Below, in pieces: positions 1 through 5,584 of a stretch of DNA of 5,584 bases. A program made the translations under genes and the position numbers. This DNA comes from an uncultured Lachnospiraceae bacterium (GTDB lineage: Bacteria > Bacillota_A > Clostridia > Lachnospirales > Lachnospiraceae): contig CAJKKX010000180.1 of the NCBI GenBank assembly GCA_905200565.1, positions 1 through 5,584 of the forward strand. Direction: 5' to 3'. The stretch's first letter is position 1; each line of letters starts with the position of its first letter. Below the pieces are notes generated by a model. That model had not been told where the DNA came from. It did not search any database and was given only the letters and a program-made list of their open reading frames with translations.

Positions 1-174
1 AAGTGCAAGGCCGAAACGTGGTTCATCCAAGTTTGTCAAAATATCGGCTATCTGTTTCCGGAGAGCCATTCCGCAGAATATGCCGTGTCCCTGGTCCACC
101 TTATTTGGTATATTCGAAACAAGCCGGAAACCGGTGCTATCGTTTTAGAGGAGCGAGCCGCTTATACCGCATAA
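1..174 (+). CDS. C-terminal end of an unrecognised protein (5' partial)
   Basis: Frame 1 is open from the first base of the window to a TAA at 172-174 and encodes 57 residues; the start lies outside the window. I do not recognise the family. The fragment is rich in aromatic and hydrophobic residues, with a probable helix around EYAVSLVHLIWYIRN and an acidic stretch (VLEERAA) just before the end. Codon choice is balanced and looks like real coding sequence. A longer reading in frame 3 over the same bases gives an arginine-rich, low-plausibility protein and is treated as its shadow. The gene is separated from the operon by 284 bases that include a promoter, so it is probably a neighbour of the defence-like operon and not part of it. 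Coding status is inferred from composition only. Confidence 0.5.
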   Translation, partial: KCKAETWFIQVCQNIGYLFPESHSAEYAVSLVHLIWYIRNKPETGAIVLEERAAYTA

Positions 175-220
175 GATTTGCGCCGGTTTCAATCTTTTGG
201 TTGATGATAATGAGGCGCAA
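127..220 (+). other. Alternative RNA stems around the end of the upstream gene
   Basis: GAAACCGGTGC (127-137) can pair along its full length with GCGCCGGTTTC (180-190), with one G-U pair. The same downstream arm overlaps TTGCGCC (178-184), which pairs perfectly with GGCGCAA (214-220). Inside that second stem, TCAATC (189-194) and GGTTGA (199-204) form a small stem with a TTTT loop and one G-U pair. The two outer pairings exclude each other. This could be a 3' end or termination structure for the gene ending at 174, but there is no long T-run directly after a stem, so no classical terminator can be claimed. The pairings are read directly from the sequence; function is unknown. Confidence 0.25.
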
Positions 221-253
221 CAAGGAACATGGTGTATCTGCAAAGAGAACTGT

Positions 254-287
254 AGAAAGCGGAGTGCTTATTGGCATTCCGCTTTCT
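254..287. repeat. 13-bp inverted repeat (hairpin) in the intergenic region
   Basis: AGAAAGCGGAGTG (254-266) and CATTCCGCTTTCT (275-287) are complementary over 13 positions with a single G-U pair, and they enclose an 8-base loop. The stem is strong enough to act as a transcription barrier between the upstream gene and the operon promoter at 395. Neither strand has a T-run right after the stem, so it is not a typical intrinsic terminator. A degenerate terminator or the remnant of a mobile-element end are alternatives. Confidence 0.45.
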
Positions 288-394
288 GTGCTAAATGAGT
301 CTATTTGAAATTTCTCTTGCTGCCTTGCCGCTTGAAAATATCTGTCCTGTTTATTGGATGGGTATTTTTTTACACTGGTATATGAAAAATCATC

Positions 395-423
395 TTGTCT
401 ATATTCAGATAACAGAATATAAT
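395..423 (+). promoter_or_regulatory. Sigma-A type promoter of the helicase operon
   Basis: A perfect -10 box TATAAT lies at 418-423. The hexamer TTGTCT at 395-400 matches four of six bases of the -35 consensus TTGACA, and the spacer is exactly 17 bp. Transcription would start near base 430, leaving a leader of about 29 bases before the ATG at 459. The surroundings are AT-rich, as expected. No other convincing promoter was seen before the later genes, so this one probably drives the whole operon. Confidence 0.65.
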
Positions 424-446
424 ATTTGGTAGAAATTTGGAATATA
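400..446. promoter_or_regulatory. Candidate operator: three GAATATA heptamers
   Basis: TATATTC (400-406) and GAATATA (415-421) form a perfect 7-bp inverted repeat with an 8-base spacer. The repeat sits over the promoter spacer and the first bases of the -10 box. A third copy, GAATATA (440-446), follows 25 bases after the second in direct orientation, between the likely transcription start and the ribosome binding site. This placement suits a repressor site, and the first gene of the operon encodes a small DNA-binding protein. The repeats are seen directly; the regulatory role is inferred, and chance is possible because the region is AT-rich. Confidence 0.4.
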
Positions 447-451
447 GAGGG
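446..451 (+). promoter_or_regulatory. Ribosome binding site that sets the HTH gene start
   Basis: AGAGGG lies 7 bases before the ATG at 459. It supports that ATG over the upstream in-frame TTG at 426, which would fall at or before the likely transcription start of the promoter at 395-423. Confidence 0.6.
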
Positions 452-458
452 ATGCTCT

Positions 459-641
459 ATGGAATTTTTAACGACGAAGCAGGCGGCGGAATTGTGGGGA
501 ATCTCGCCCCGCCGGGTAGCACTTCTCTGCGCACAGGGCCGAATCCCTGGGACGGTCAAGGCAGGAAAGACCTGGCCACTGCCGCCGGATGCGAAGAAAC
601 CCCTTGATCCGAGATTTTATAAAGATGAGGTGGAGAAATGA
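459..641 (+). CDS. Small helix-turn-helix DNA-binding protein (excisionase/MerR-like)
   Basis: This is a 60-residue protein made almost only of one winged helix-turn-helix unit of the excisionase/MerR (HTH_17-like) type. TTKQAAELW (about 5-13) forms the first helix, GIS the turn, and PRRVALLC (17-24) the recognition helix. GRIPG...GKTWPLP (27-42) is the short wing with the conserved tryptophan of this group. A lysine- and proline-rich tail follows. The ATG at 459 is chosen because AGAGGG precedes it by 7 bases; a TTG at 426 would add 11 residues without a ribosome site. Its TGA overlaps the ATG of the helicase gene in an ATGA arrangement, so the two are probably translationally coupled. Such proteins bind DNA and often control their own operon; the GAATATA repeats at 400-446 are a candidate target. 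An architectural role within the defence complex cannot be excluded. Confidence 0.8.
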   Translation: MEFLTTKQAAELWGISPRRVALLCAQGRIPGTVKAGKTWPLPPDAKKPLDPRFYKDEVEK

Positions 642-3600
642 AGCCGCCTAAAATGATAGACAATAAGAAAAACGGAACAGTGGCGGAAGAACTGCGTCTG
701 GAACTTACCAAGGATTCCAAACTGTCCGTGATGACCGCTTATTTTACAATCTTTGCATTTGCGGAATTGAAAAAAGAATTGATGAAAGTGGATCGCATTC
801 GCCTTCTTTTTACAGATCCGGTCTTTATCAAAGGTAAGCAGGAAGAAAAACGGGAGTATTATTTAAACCGTGAAGAAGATCAGGGACAGTCTTTTTCTGG
901 AAATGTATATGAGATGAAGCTCAGAAATGAGATGTGTCAAGCTGCTGTGGCAAAAGAGTGTGCGAAATGGCTTGAAAGCAAGGCTGATATCAAGATGTTC
1001 AAAACGAAGAACTCTGCTCAGCCGCGTATGATCTATGTCGATAAAGCTGAAGATCCGGTCTGCATCAACGGCACAGTTGACTTTACCACAGATGGTCTGG
1101 GCCTGACTCACTCCGACCGTATTGACAGCAATATGTGTATGTACGGTCGAGAGTTCACGCAGCATTTTCTGAAAATGTTTGATGAGCTTTGGAACGATAA
1201 GACTGCTGTTGAAGATGTCAAAGCGGGAGTTTTGGAACAGATCCAGCGCCTCTACAAAGAGAACACACCGGAATTCATTTACTTTGTCACCCTCTATCAT
1301 GTGTTCAATCAATATCTGGGGGAACTGACGGAGGACCGGATTCTCAAAACACGCACGGGGATCAAGGATACCGTCATCTGGAACAAGCTTTATCAGTTCC
1401 AGAAGGATGGCGTCATGGGTGCCATCGATAAAATTGAAAAGTACAATGGCTGCATTATCGCTGACAGCGTCGGCTTGGGCAAGACATTCTCTGCACTTGC
1501 TATTATCAAGTACTACGAGCTTCGGAAGGCCCGGGTGCTGGTGCTGGCGCCCAAGAAGCTCCATGAGAACTGGAGCATCTATACACAAAATGATAGCCGG
1601 AACATTTTGGCGGCAGATCGATTCAATTATGATGTTCTGAACCATACAGATCTCAGCCGCTATACCGGAAAGACGGGTGATATCAACCTGGCTACGGTAA
1701 ATTGGGGCAATTACGATTTGGTCGTTATCGATGAGAGCCACAATTTCAGAAATAATAACCCATCGAAGAACAAGGTGACCCGGTACGAGCGGTTGATGGA
1801 AGATGTCATCAAGGCTGGCGTAAAAACCAAGATCCTGCTGCTGTCCGCTACCCCGGTGAACAACAGGATGAATGACATCAAAAACCAAATCTATTTCATC
1901 ACTGAAGGGCGGAATGATGCGTTTGCAGACCTTGGTCTTCCGAATCTGGAGATCCTGTTGAAAAAGGCCCAAGGCATCTTCAACAAATGGTCCGAACTGC
2001 CGGATGACCAACGGACAACGGATTCTTTTGTCGAGATGATGAATGTAGATTATTTTAAGCTACTGGATACTGTTACCATTGCCCGTTCCCGGAAACATAT
2101 CGAAAAATACTATAATATAGCTGAGATTGGGAAATTCCCCAAGCGTCTTCCTCCTAAAAATATCTATGCAGCGTTGGACAGCCAGCAGGAGTTCCGCCCC
2201 ATCGGGGAAGTAAACCGCATGATCAAGAGACTGACGCTGGGCATCTATTCTCCCCTGCGCTATGTTCTGCCAGAGAAGCGGGAAGCTTATGAAGCAAAGT
2301 ACGATGTGGCGGTCGGCGATGGCAACTCTGTATTCAAACAGGCGGACCGCGAAACGCACCTCATCGATCTGATGCGGGTGGGATTGCTGAAGCGAATGGA
2401 AAGCTCGGTCAATTCCTTCGAACTGACGGTTTCCAAACTGCTTAGCAACATCGAATCCACGCTGGATCTGATCCGCAAGAATATGCTTACCTATGATCCG
2501 GATTTGAATATCGGAGACATTGATCTGGATGATAATGCTCTGGATGATTTGATGTACGGCAAAAATGTAAAAGTGCTCCTGCAGGATATGGATCTCATCA
2601 AGTGGGAACAGGATCTGGAGGATGACCGCGATCAACTTCAAGCAATTTTGAATGAGGTCAAGGTAGTCGATTCTCAGCGCGACATGAAACTTCAGACTCT
2701 CTGGAATCTGATCCAGGATAAATTCGAGCATCCCATCAATCCGGGCAACAAGAAAATCATCATCTTTACGGCTTTTGCCGATACCGCAAACTATCTATAC
2801 GACAATTTGGCTCCCCATTTACAAGATCAGGGAATCTATACTGCCTTGGTCACCGGCAGCGGTGATAACCAGTCTACCCTGCCCATTCCAAAGGAACTGA
2901 AAAAGAAAATCAAGCTTTCTGATTTGAACACGGTGCTGACGCTGTTTTCTCCTCGCTCGAAGGAATGCGCCAAGATCTTCCCGGAGATGAAGGACCACAT
3001 TGATGTGCTCATTGCGACAGATTGTATCTCGGAAGGTCAGAACCTACAGGACTGCGATTACCTCATCAACTATGACATCCACTGGAACCCGGTGCGGATC
3101 ATCCAGCGGTTTGGCCGAATCGACCGGATCGGTTCGAACAACGAATGCATCCAGCTTGTCAATTTCTGGCCCATGCAGGATCTGGATGAGTACATCAATC
3201 TGGCTCAACGTGTGCGGGGCCGCATGGTGCTGCTGGATGTTTCCTCTACCGGCGAAGAAAATGTCATTGACCAGTCCGGAGCCGAGATGAAGGATCTGGA
3301 ATACCGAAAAAAGCAGCTCCAGCGGCTGCAAAATGAAGTAGTGGATCTGGAGGAGATCTCCGGCGGTATTTCCATCACAGACCTGACTTTCAACGACTTC
3401 AAAACGGATCTGATGGAATACATGAAGACTCACCGCAAGGAGTTGGAGGAAGCCCCCACTGGCCTGTATGCTGTGGCACAGATTCCAGAGGAAATGCGGG
3501 ACCAACTGGCTCCCGGCGTGATCTTCACCTTGCGGCAGATCAAGGGGCGGGCACAGACCCGGGAGCAGAACGGCCTGTTCCCCTTCTATCTGCTCTATGT

Positions 3601-3910
3601 CACTCAGGATGGGCAGGTAAAGCTGTCGTTCATCCATGCCAAGCAGATTTTGGACTACTACAAAAAGCTGTGCAATGGTCAGAACCAGGTGCTGGCGGAT
3701 CTGGTACAGGCCTTCAATGAGGAGACTCACGAGGGCAGCCGCATGACTGCTTATTCCAAGCTGCTGAATATAGCGGTGGAAAACCTGATCGGCAAGAAGC
3801 AGGAGATCGGTGTAGCCAGCCTGTTCAGCCGGGGCGGAACGACCTTGCAAAAAGAATTCTACGATGGACTGGAGGACTTTGAACTGGTTACCTTCCTGGT
3901 CCTGAAATAA
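638..3910 (+). CDS. SNF2/HepA-type helicase with N-terminal PLD-like domain
   Basis: This 1090-residue cytoplasmic protein carries a full superfamily 2 SNF2-type ATPase. Residues about 1-190 resemble the phospholipase D-like domain often fused to such helicases; the HKD position is degenerate (PRMIY at 129-133, then INGTVDFTTDGLG at 143-155). Helicase motifs are intact: FQKDG (254-258), Walker A SVGLGKT (277-283), APKKL (304-308), Walker B DESH (365-368), SATP (403-406), IIIFTAF (707-713), ATDCISEGQNL (793-803) and QRFGRIDRIG (823-832). About 300 residues separate SATP from the second lobe, including an aspartate-rich stretch (about 619-665). A coiled-coil-like segment (about 886-906) and a C-terminal domain of unknown role follow. 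It should use ATP to move on or remodel DNA. The start at 638 overlaps the previous stop and has GAGG 7 bases upstream. Helicases of this architecture occur with DUF4391 and type III Mod/Res genes in restriction-like loci; a role in phage defence is inferred from this company. Confidence 0.9.
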   Translation: MKPPKMIDNKKNGTVAEELRLELTKDSKLSVMTAYFTIFAFAELKKELMKVDRIRLLFTDPVFIKGKQEEKREYYLNREEDQGQSFSGNVYEMKLRNEMCQAAVAKECAKWLESKADIKMFKTKNSAQPRMIYVDKAEDPVCINGTVDFTTDGLGLTHSDRIDSNMCMYGREFTQHFLKMFDELWNDKTAVEDVKAGVLEQIQRLYKENTPEFIYFVTLYHVFNQYLGELTEDRILKTRTGIKDTVIWNKLYQFQKDGVMGAIDKIEKYNGCIIADSVGLGKTFSALAIIKYYELRKARVLVLAPKKLHENWSIYTQNDSRNILAADRFNYDVLNHTDLSRYTGKTGDINLATVNWGNYDLVVIDESHNFRNNNPSKNKVTRYERLMEDVIKAGVKTKILLLSATPVNNRMNDIKNQIYFITEGRNDAFADLGLPNLEILLKKAQGIFNKWSELPDDQRTTDSFVEMMNVDYFKLLDTVTIARSRKHIEKYYNIAEIGKFPKRLPPKNIYAALDSQQEFRPIGEVNRMIKRLTLGIYSPLRYVLPEKREAYEAKYDVAVGDGNSVFKQADRETHLIDLMRVGLLKRMESSVNSFELTVSKLLSNIESTLDLIRKNMLTYDPDLNIGDIDLDDNALDDLMYGKNVKVLLQDMDLIKWEQDLEDDRDQLQAILNEVKVVDSQRDMKLQTLWNLIQDKFEHPINPGNKKIIIFTAFADTANYLYDNLAPHLQDQGIYTALVTGSGDNQSTLPIPKELKKKIKLSDLNTVLTLFSPRSKECAKIFPEMKDHIDVLIATDCISEGQNLQDCDYLINYDIHWNPVRIIQRFGRIDRIGSNNECIQLVNFWPMQDLDEYINLAQRVRGRMVLLDVSSTGEENVIDQSGAEMKDLEYRKKQLQRLQNEVVDLEEISGGISITDLTFNDFKTDLMEYMKTHRKELEEAPTGLYAVAQIPEEMRDQLAPGVIFTLRQIKGRAQTREQNGLFPFYLLYVTQDGQVKLSFIHAKQILDYYKKLCNGQNQVLADLVQAFNEETHEGSRMTAYSKLLNIAVENLIGKKQEIGVASLFSRGGTTLQKEFYDGLEDFELVTFLVLK

Positions 3911-3923
3911 CGGAGGTGGAACC

Positions 3924-4628
3924 ATGGGTTTCTACGATGCGCTTCATATTCCCGCACCCTGTCTGGTGGACAAGACCATCGCAAAAAAGATGTTTTCTGA
4001 AGCCGGAGACCTCTCCAAGGCAGATCGGGCCCTGCTCTCCGAAGCAGTGGAGAAGATCACATGGAAGTACTGTCTGAAACCCGAGACCATCCCCATTCAG
4101 CCCTATGCGGACGAGATGCGGGACTACCCGGAGGTGGAGGTCCTGGAGGTCTCCCTCTCCGCAGAAAAGGGGCTGCACCGGATGGCGGAGATCGTCATGC
4201 GGGCTATTCCCTATCCCATGCTGCTGGTGTTCCGTCTGGAGGGACGGGTCCAGGTCTGGATGGCCCACCAGCGGCTCAGTCTGGCAGACAGGGACAAGGT
4301 CACACTGGAGGACTTCCTCTCCACTCCATGGCAGCCGGAGGATGCCTCTTACTGGACGGCTCTGGACATCCGGGAACTGCGTTTTACCAACTTCTTTGAT
4401 TTTTATACCGACTGGGTGGACAGGCTCTCCGTCCGAAAGGTACAGGAAAAGGTTCAGACCACCGATGAACTGACCGGCGAGGAAGCCAGACAGCTTCTGG
4501 CCCGGCAGGAGCAGGTAGAAAAGGAGATTGCTACCCTCCGAGCGGAGTTGAAAAAGGAGACCCAGTTCAGCCGGAAGGTGGAACTGAATATGAGAATTAA
4601 GAAATTGACAAATGTGGGAGTAGAGTAA
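3924..4628 (+). CDS. DUF4391 domain-containing protein
   Basis: This is a 234-residue protein without signal peptide or membrane segments. It matches the DUF4391 pattern as I remember it: an N-terminal IPAPCLVDKTIAKKMF segment, a helix ending in ITWKYCLKPETIPI (45-58), a strand with EVEVLEVSL (70-78), RAIPYPMLLVFRLEG (93-107) followed by VQVWMAH (109-115), and a TPWQPED segment (134-140). Residues about 181-228 are rich in E, K, Q and R with leucine spacing, and look like a coiled coil. The gene starts 13 bases after the helicase stop with GGAGG 7 bases before the ATG, so co-expression is clear. It is GC-rich (62% at 4261-4320). The biochemical function of DUF4391 is not known to me; the family is regularly found between a helicase gene and a type III-like methyltransferase gene, so it is probably a structural or adaptor subunit of that complex. 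Confidence 0.75.
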   Translation: MGFYDALHIPAPCLVDKTIAKKMFSEAGDLSKADRALLSEAVEKITWKYCLKPETIPIQPYADEMRDYPEVEVLEVSLSAEKGLHRMAEIVMRAIPYPMLLVFRLEGRVQVWMAHQRLSLADRDKVTLEDFLSTPWQPEDASYWTALDIRELRFTNFFDFYTDWVDRLSVRKVQEKVQTTDELTGEEARQLLARQEQVEKEIATLRAELKKETQFSRKVELNMRIKKLTNVGVE

Positions 4629-4629
4629 A

Positions 4630-5379
4630 ATGGATATTATGGATACCAAAGGAAAGGAGTATCTTGCAAAACAGGTTCTTTCCGTATATGAGGCTTTTTT
4701 TGGCACTACCAATTATCCACCATATAAAATTGTTGTCTCTGCTTCGATTTTCGAGGAGAGACTGAAACTGTGTGCAAATTGGATGGAAAGACAGAGTATT
4801 CAAAATAAAAAGATAGAAATTGAGAAGTTGAATGGACTGATGGTCGAACCAACAGAAAATGGTGGTATGTTTTACTTGTTAGTTGCTGAAAAAAGATTTT
4901 TGGATCAAATCTCCTATATTGGGACAGTAGCTCATGAGTTTACACATATTTTGGATTTCTCCCAATATTTTGATGTAGAAAAAATCGCTGAACTTCGATC
5001 AATTAACAATCCAAACTATGATTTTATACATTTCTATAGTGAGGTACGAGCACGTTATAGAGGGATGTTACTAAGCTGGTCTTTACAGCAAGTGACATCA
5101 ATTGATAAAGGCGAATTTTATGGATTGGTGAAACAATATGAAAGTATTTTAAAAGAACAGTGGGATCTATACTTTGTAGCTCAATTTTACGGACAGTATT
5201 TAGCGGCTAAAGCTATCGACCGTGATTTTTCTATTCCAATTCCTGCGTATTTAGGAGAAAGTATCAGGAAACTGTTGGATCTTTTGTCAATACACATCAA
5301 CGACAAGAGCATATATGATAGCTACGATGAGATAAAGAAAGCGTTTGATGACTATAAGAAAATTAACGGTGACATATAA
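4630..5379 (+). CDS. Putative HExxH zinc metalloprotease
   Basis: This 249-residue cytoplasmic protein has a zincin signature HEFTH at 102-106, inside YIGTVAHEFTHILDF, which supplies two zinc-binding histidines and the catalytic glutamate. A likely third ligand is E138 in YSEVRARY, 31 residues after the second histidine, which would make it a gluzincin. No signal peptide or membrane helix is seen. I do not recognise a named family; an ImmA/IrrE-like or other short gluzincin is possible, and the target is unknown. The ATG is one base after the previous TAA, with GGGAG 9 bases upstream; a second ATG at 4639 is less well placed. The gene is much poorer in GC than its neighbours (33% at 4801-4860 and 28% at 5101-5160, against about 62% in DUF4391), which suggests a separate origin. 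Its position inside the operon suggests a processing, regulatory or toxic effector role in the same system; this is inference. Confidence 0.75.
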   Translation: MDIMDTKGKEYLAKQVLSVYEAFFGTTNYPPYKIVVSASIFEERLKLCANWMERQSIQNKKIEIEKLNGLMVEPTENGGMFYLLVAEKRFLDQISYIGTVAHEFTHILDFSQYFDVEKIAELRSINNPNYDFIHFYSEVRARYRGMLLSWSLQQVTSIDKGEFYGLVKQYESILKEQWDLYFVAQFYGQYLAAKAIDRDFSIPIPAYLGESIRKLLDLLSIHINDKSIYDSYDEIKKAFDDYKKINGDI

Positions 5380-5400
5380 GATGCAAGGAGGCCACCACCA

Positions 5401-5584
5401 ATGACAACCCTTAACGGTAAAACGCCAAATTTGGCAGCGAAGAATATAGAGCAGCTGCGGCAGATTTTCCCGGATGTGTTTGAGGAGGGGAAGATCGACT
5501 TTGACAAGCTCAAGGAAACTGCCAAGGACTTGGCTCAGACCAGCGTAGCCCGGGCCAAGGACCTGACCGACACCGCCATCGCCA
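5401..5584 (+). CDS. Type III Mod-like N-terminus joined to an 11-residue repeat (3' partial)
   Basis: The ATG at 5401 follows AGGAGG (5386-5391) by 9 bases and lies 21 bases after the protease stop. Sixty-one codons are visible before the window ends. Residues 1-39, with KNIEQLRQIFPDVF (14-27) and EEGKIDFDKLKE (28-39), match the usual beginning of type III site-specific DNA methyltransferases (Mod). Such proteins normally continue with a segment leading to the aromatic/tryptophan region and the DPPY motif. Here the reading changes to AKDLAQTSVAR (41-51) and AKDLTDTAIA (52-61), an 11-residue amphipathic repeat typical of small helical proteins and not of Mod. No frameshift is seen at the junction. 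It may be a recombinant or truncated mod gene, a genuine fusion, or an assembly join. GC content is high again, like the helicase 3' part and DUF4391. Family recall is from memory; the 3' half is needed. Confidence 0.6.
   Translation, partial: MTTLNGKTPNLAAKNIEQLRQIFPDVFEEGKIDFDKLKETAKDLAQTSVARAKDLTDTAIA
5521..5584 (+). repeat. 33-base coding repeat (11-residue unit AKDLxxTxxAR)
   Basis: GCCAAGGAC occurs at 5521-5529 and again at 5554-5562, exactly 33 bases apart and in frame. The two translated units, AKDLAQTSVAR and AKDLTDTAIA, share AKDL, a threonine at position 7 and an alanine at position 10. The second unit is cut by the window end, so the array may continue. An 11-residue period predicts a long amphipathic or coiled helix. 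Confidence 0.6.

Noticed and set aside
109..115. A fourth TATATTC heptamer as part of the operator
   Set aside because: It lies inside the upstream coding fragment, almost 300 bases from the promoter, and is likely to be chance.
3..308. Plus-strand 101-codon reading frame at the window start
   Set aside because: It is arginine- and serine-rich with no recognisable features, and it overlaps the frame 1 partial gene, which has more natural composition.
361..371. T-run (365-371) as an intrinsic terminator
   Set aside because: No stable GC-rich stem lies directly before it; only a 3-bp pairing was found.
137..559. Minus-strand 140-codon frame over the intergenic region and HTH gene
   Set aside because: It runs antisense through the HTH gene, its ribosome site and the promoter, and it resembles no family I know.
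863..2011. Minus-strand 382-codon frame inside the helicase gene
   Set aside because: The plus strand here encodes clear helicase motifs (Walker A, DESH, SATP), so the antisense frame is a by-product of codon bias.
3044..3925. Minus-strand 293-codon frame over the helicase 3' end
   Set aside because: It is antisense to helicase motif VI and the C-terminal domain, with a low-complexity leucine- and glutamine-rich product and no support.
3888..4712. Minus-strand 274-codon frame over DUF4391
   Set aside because: It crosses the boundary of two well-supported plus-strand genes and has no recognisable domain.

Overview
The window looks like a defence-type accessory region from a Gram-positive anaerobe, most likely a gut clostridium (Oscillospiraceae or Lachnospiraceae type). 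The reasons are the strong AGGAGG-like ribosome binding sites, the tightly packed single-strand operon, the small stand-alone helix-turn-helix protein of a kind common there, and a mosaic of GC-rich and AT-rich genes. The genus call is inference; no marker gene is present.

Layout. Bases 1-174 hold the last 57 codons of an unrecognised gene. Bases 175-458 have no gene but carry inverted repeats and, at 395-423, a good sigma-A type promoter (TTGTCT, 17 bp, TATAAT). Three copies of the heptamer GAATATA, one of them inverted, lie in and just after this promoter, so an autoregulated operator is plausible. All later genes are on the plus strand with almost no gaps: a 60-residue DNA-binding protein (459-641), a 1090-residue PLD-like/SNF2 helicase (638-3910, overlapping the first gene by 4 bases), a DUF4391-type protein (3924-4628), an HExxH metalloprotease-like protein (4630-5379), and the 5' end of a further gene (5401 to the window end).

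How the genes may work together. The helicase, DUF4391 and a type III Mod-like start form a set I know from anti-phage, restriction-like loci, normally followed by a DNA methyltransferase and often a type III Res-like helicase/nuclease. Two points break the expected pattern. First, an AT-rich gene for a probable zinc protease sits between DUF4391 and the methyltransferase-like start. Second, the last gene begins like a type III Mod protein but changes after about 39 codons into an 11-residue repeat (AKDLxxTxxAR) that does not look like a methyltransferase. The locus may therefore be a variant helicase/protease system with a damaged or replaced methyltransferase, or the last gene may be a recombinant. 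The window ends too early to decide.
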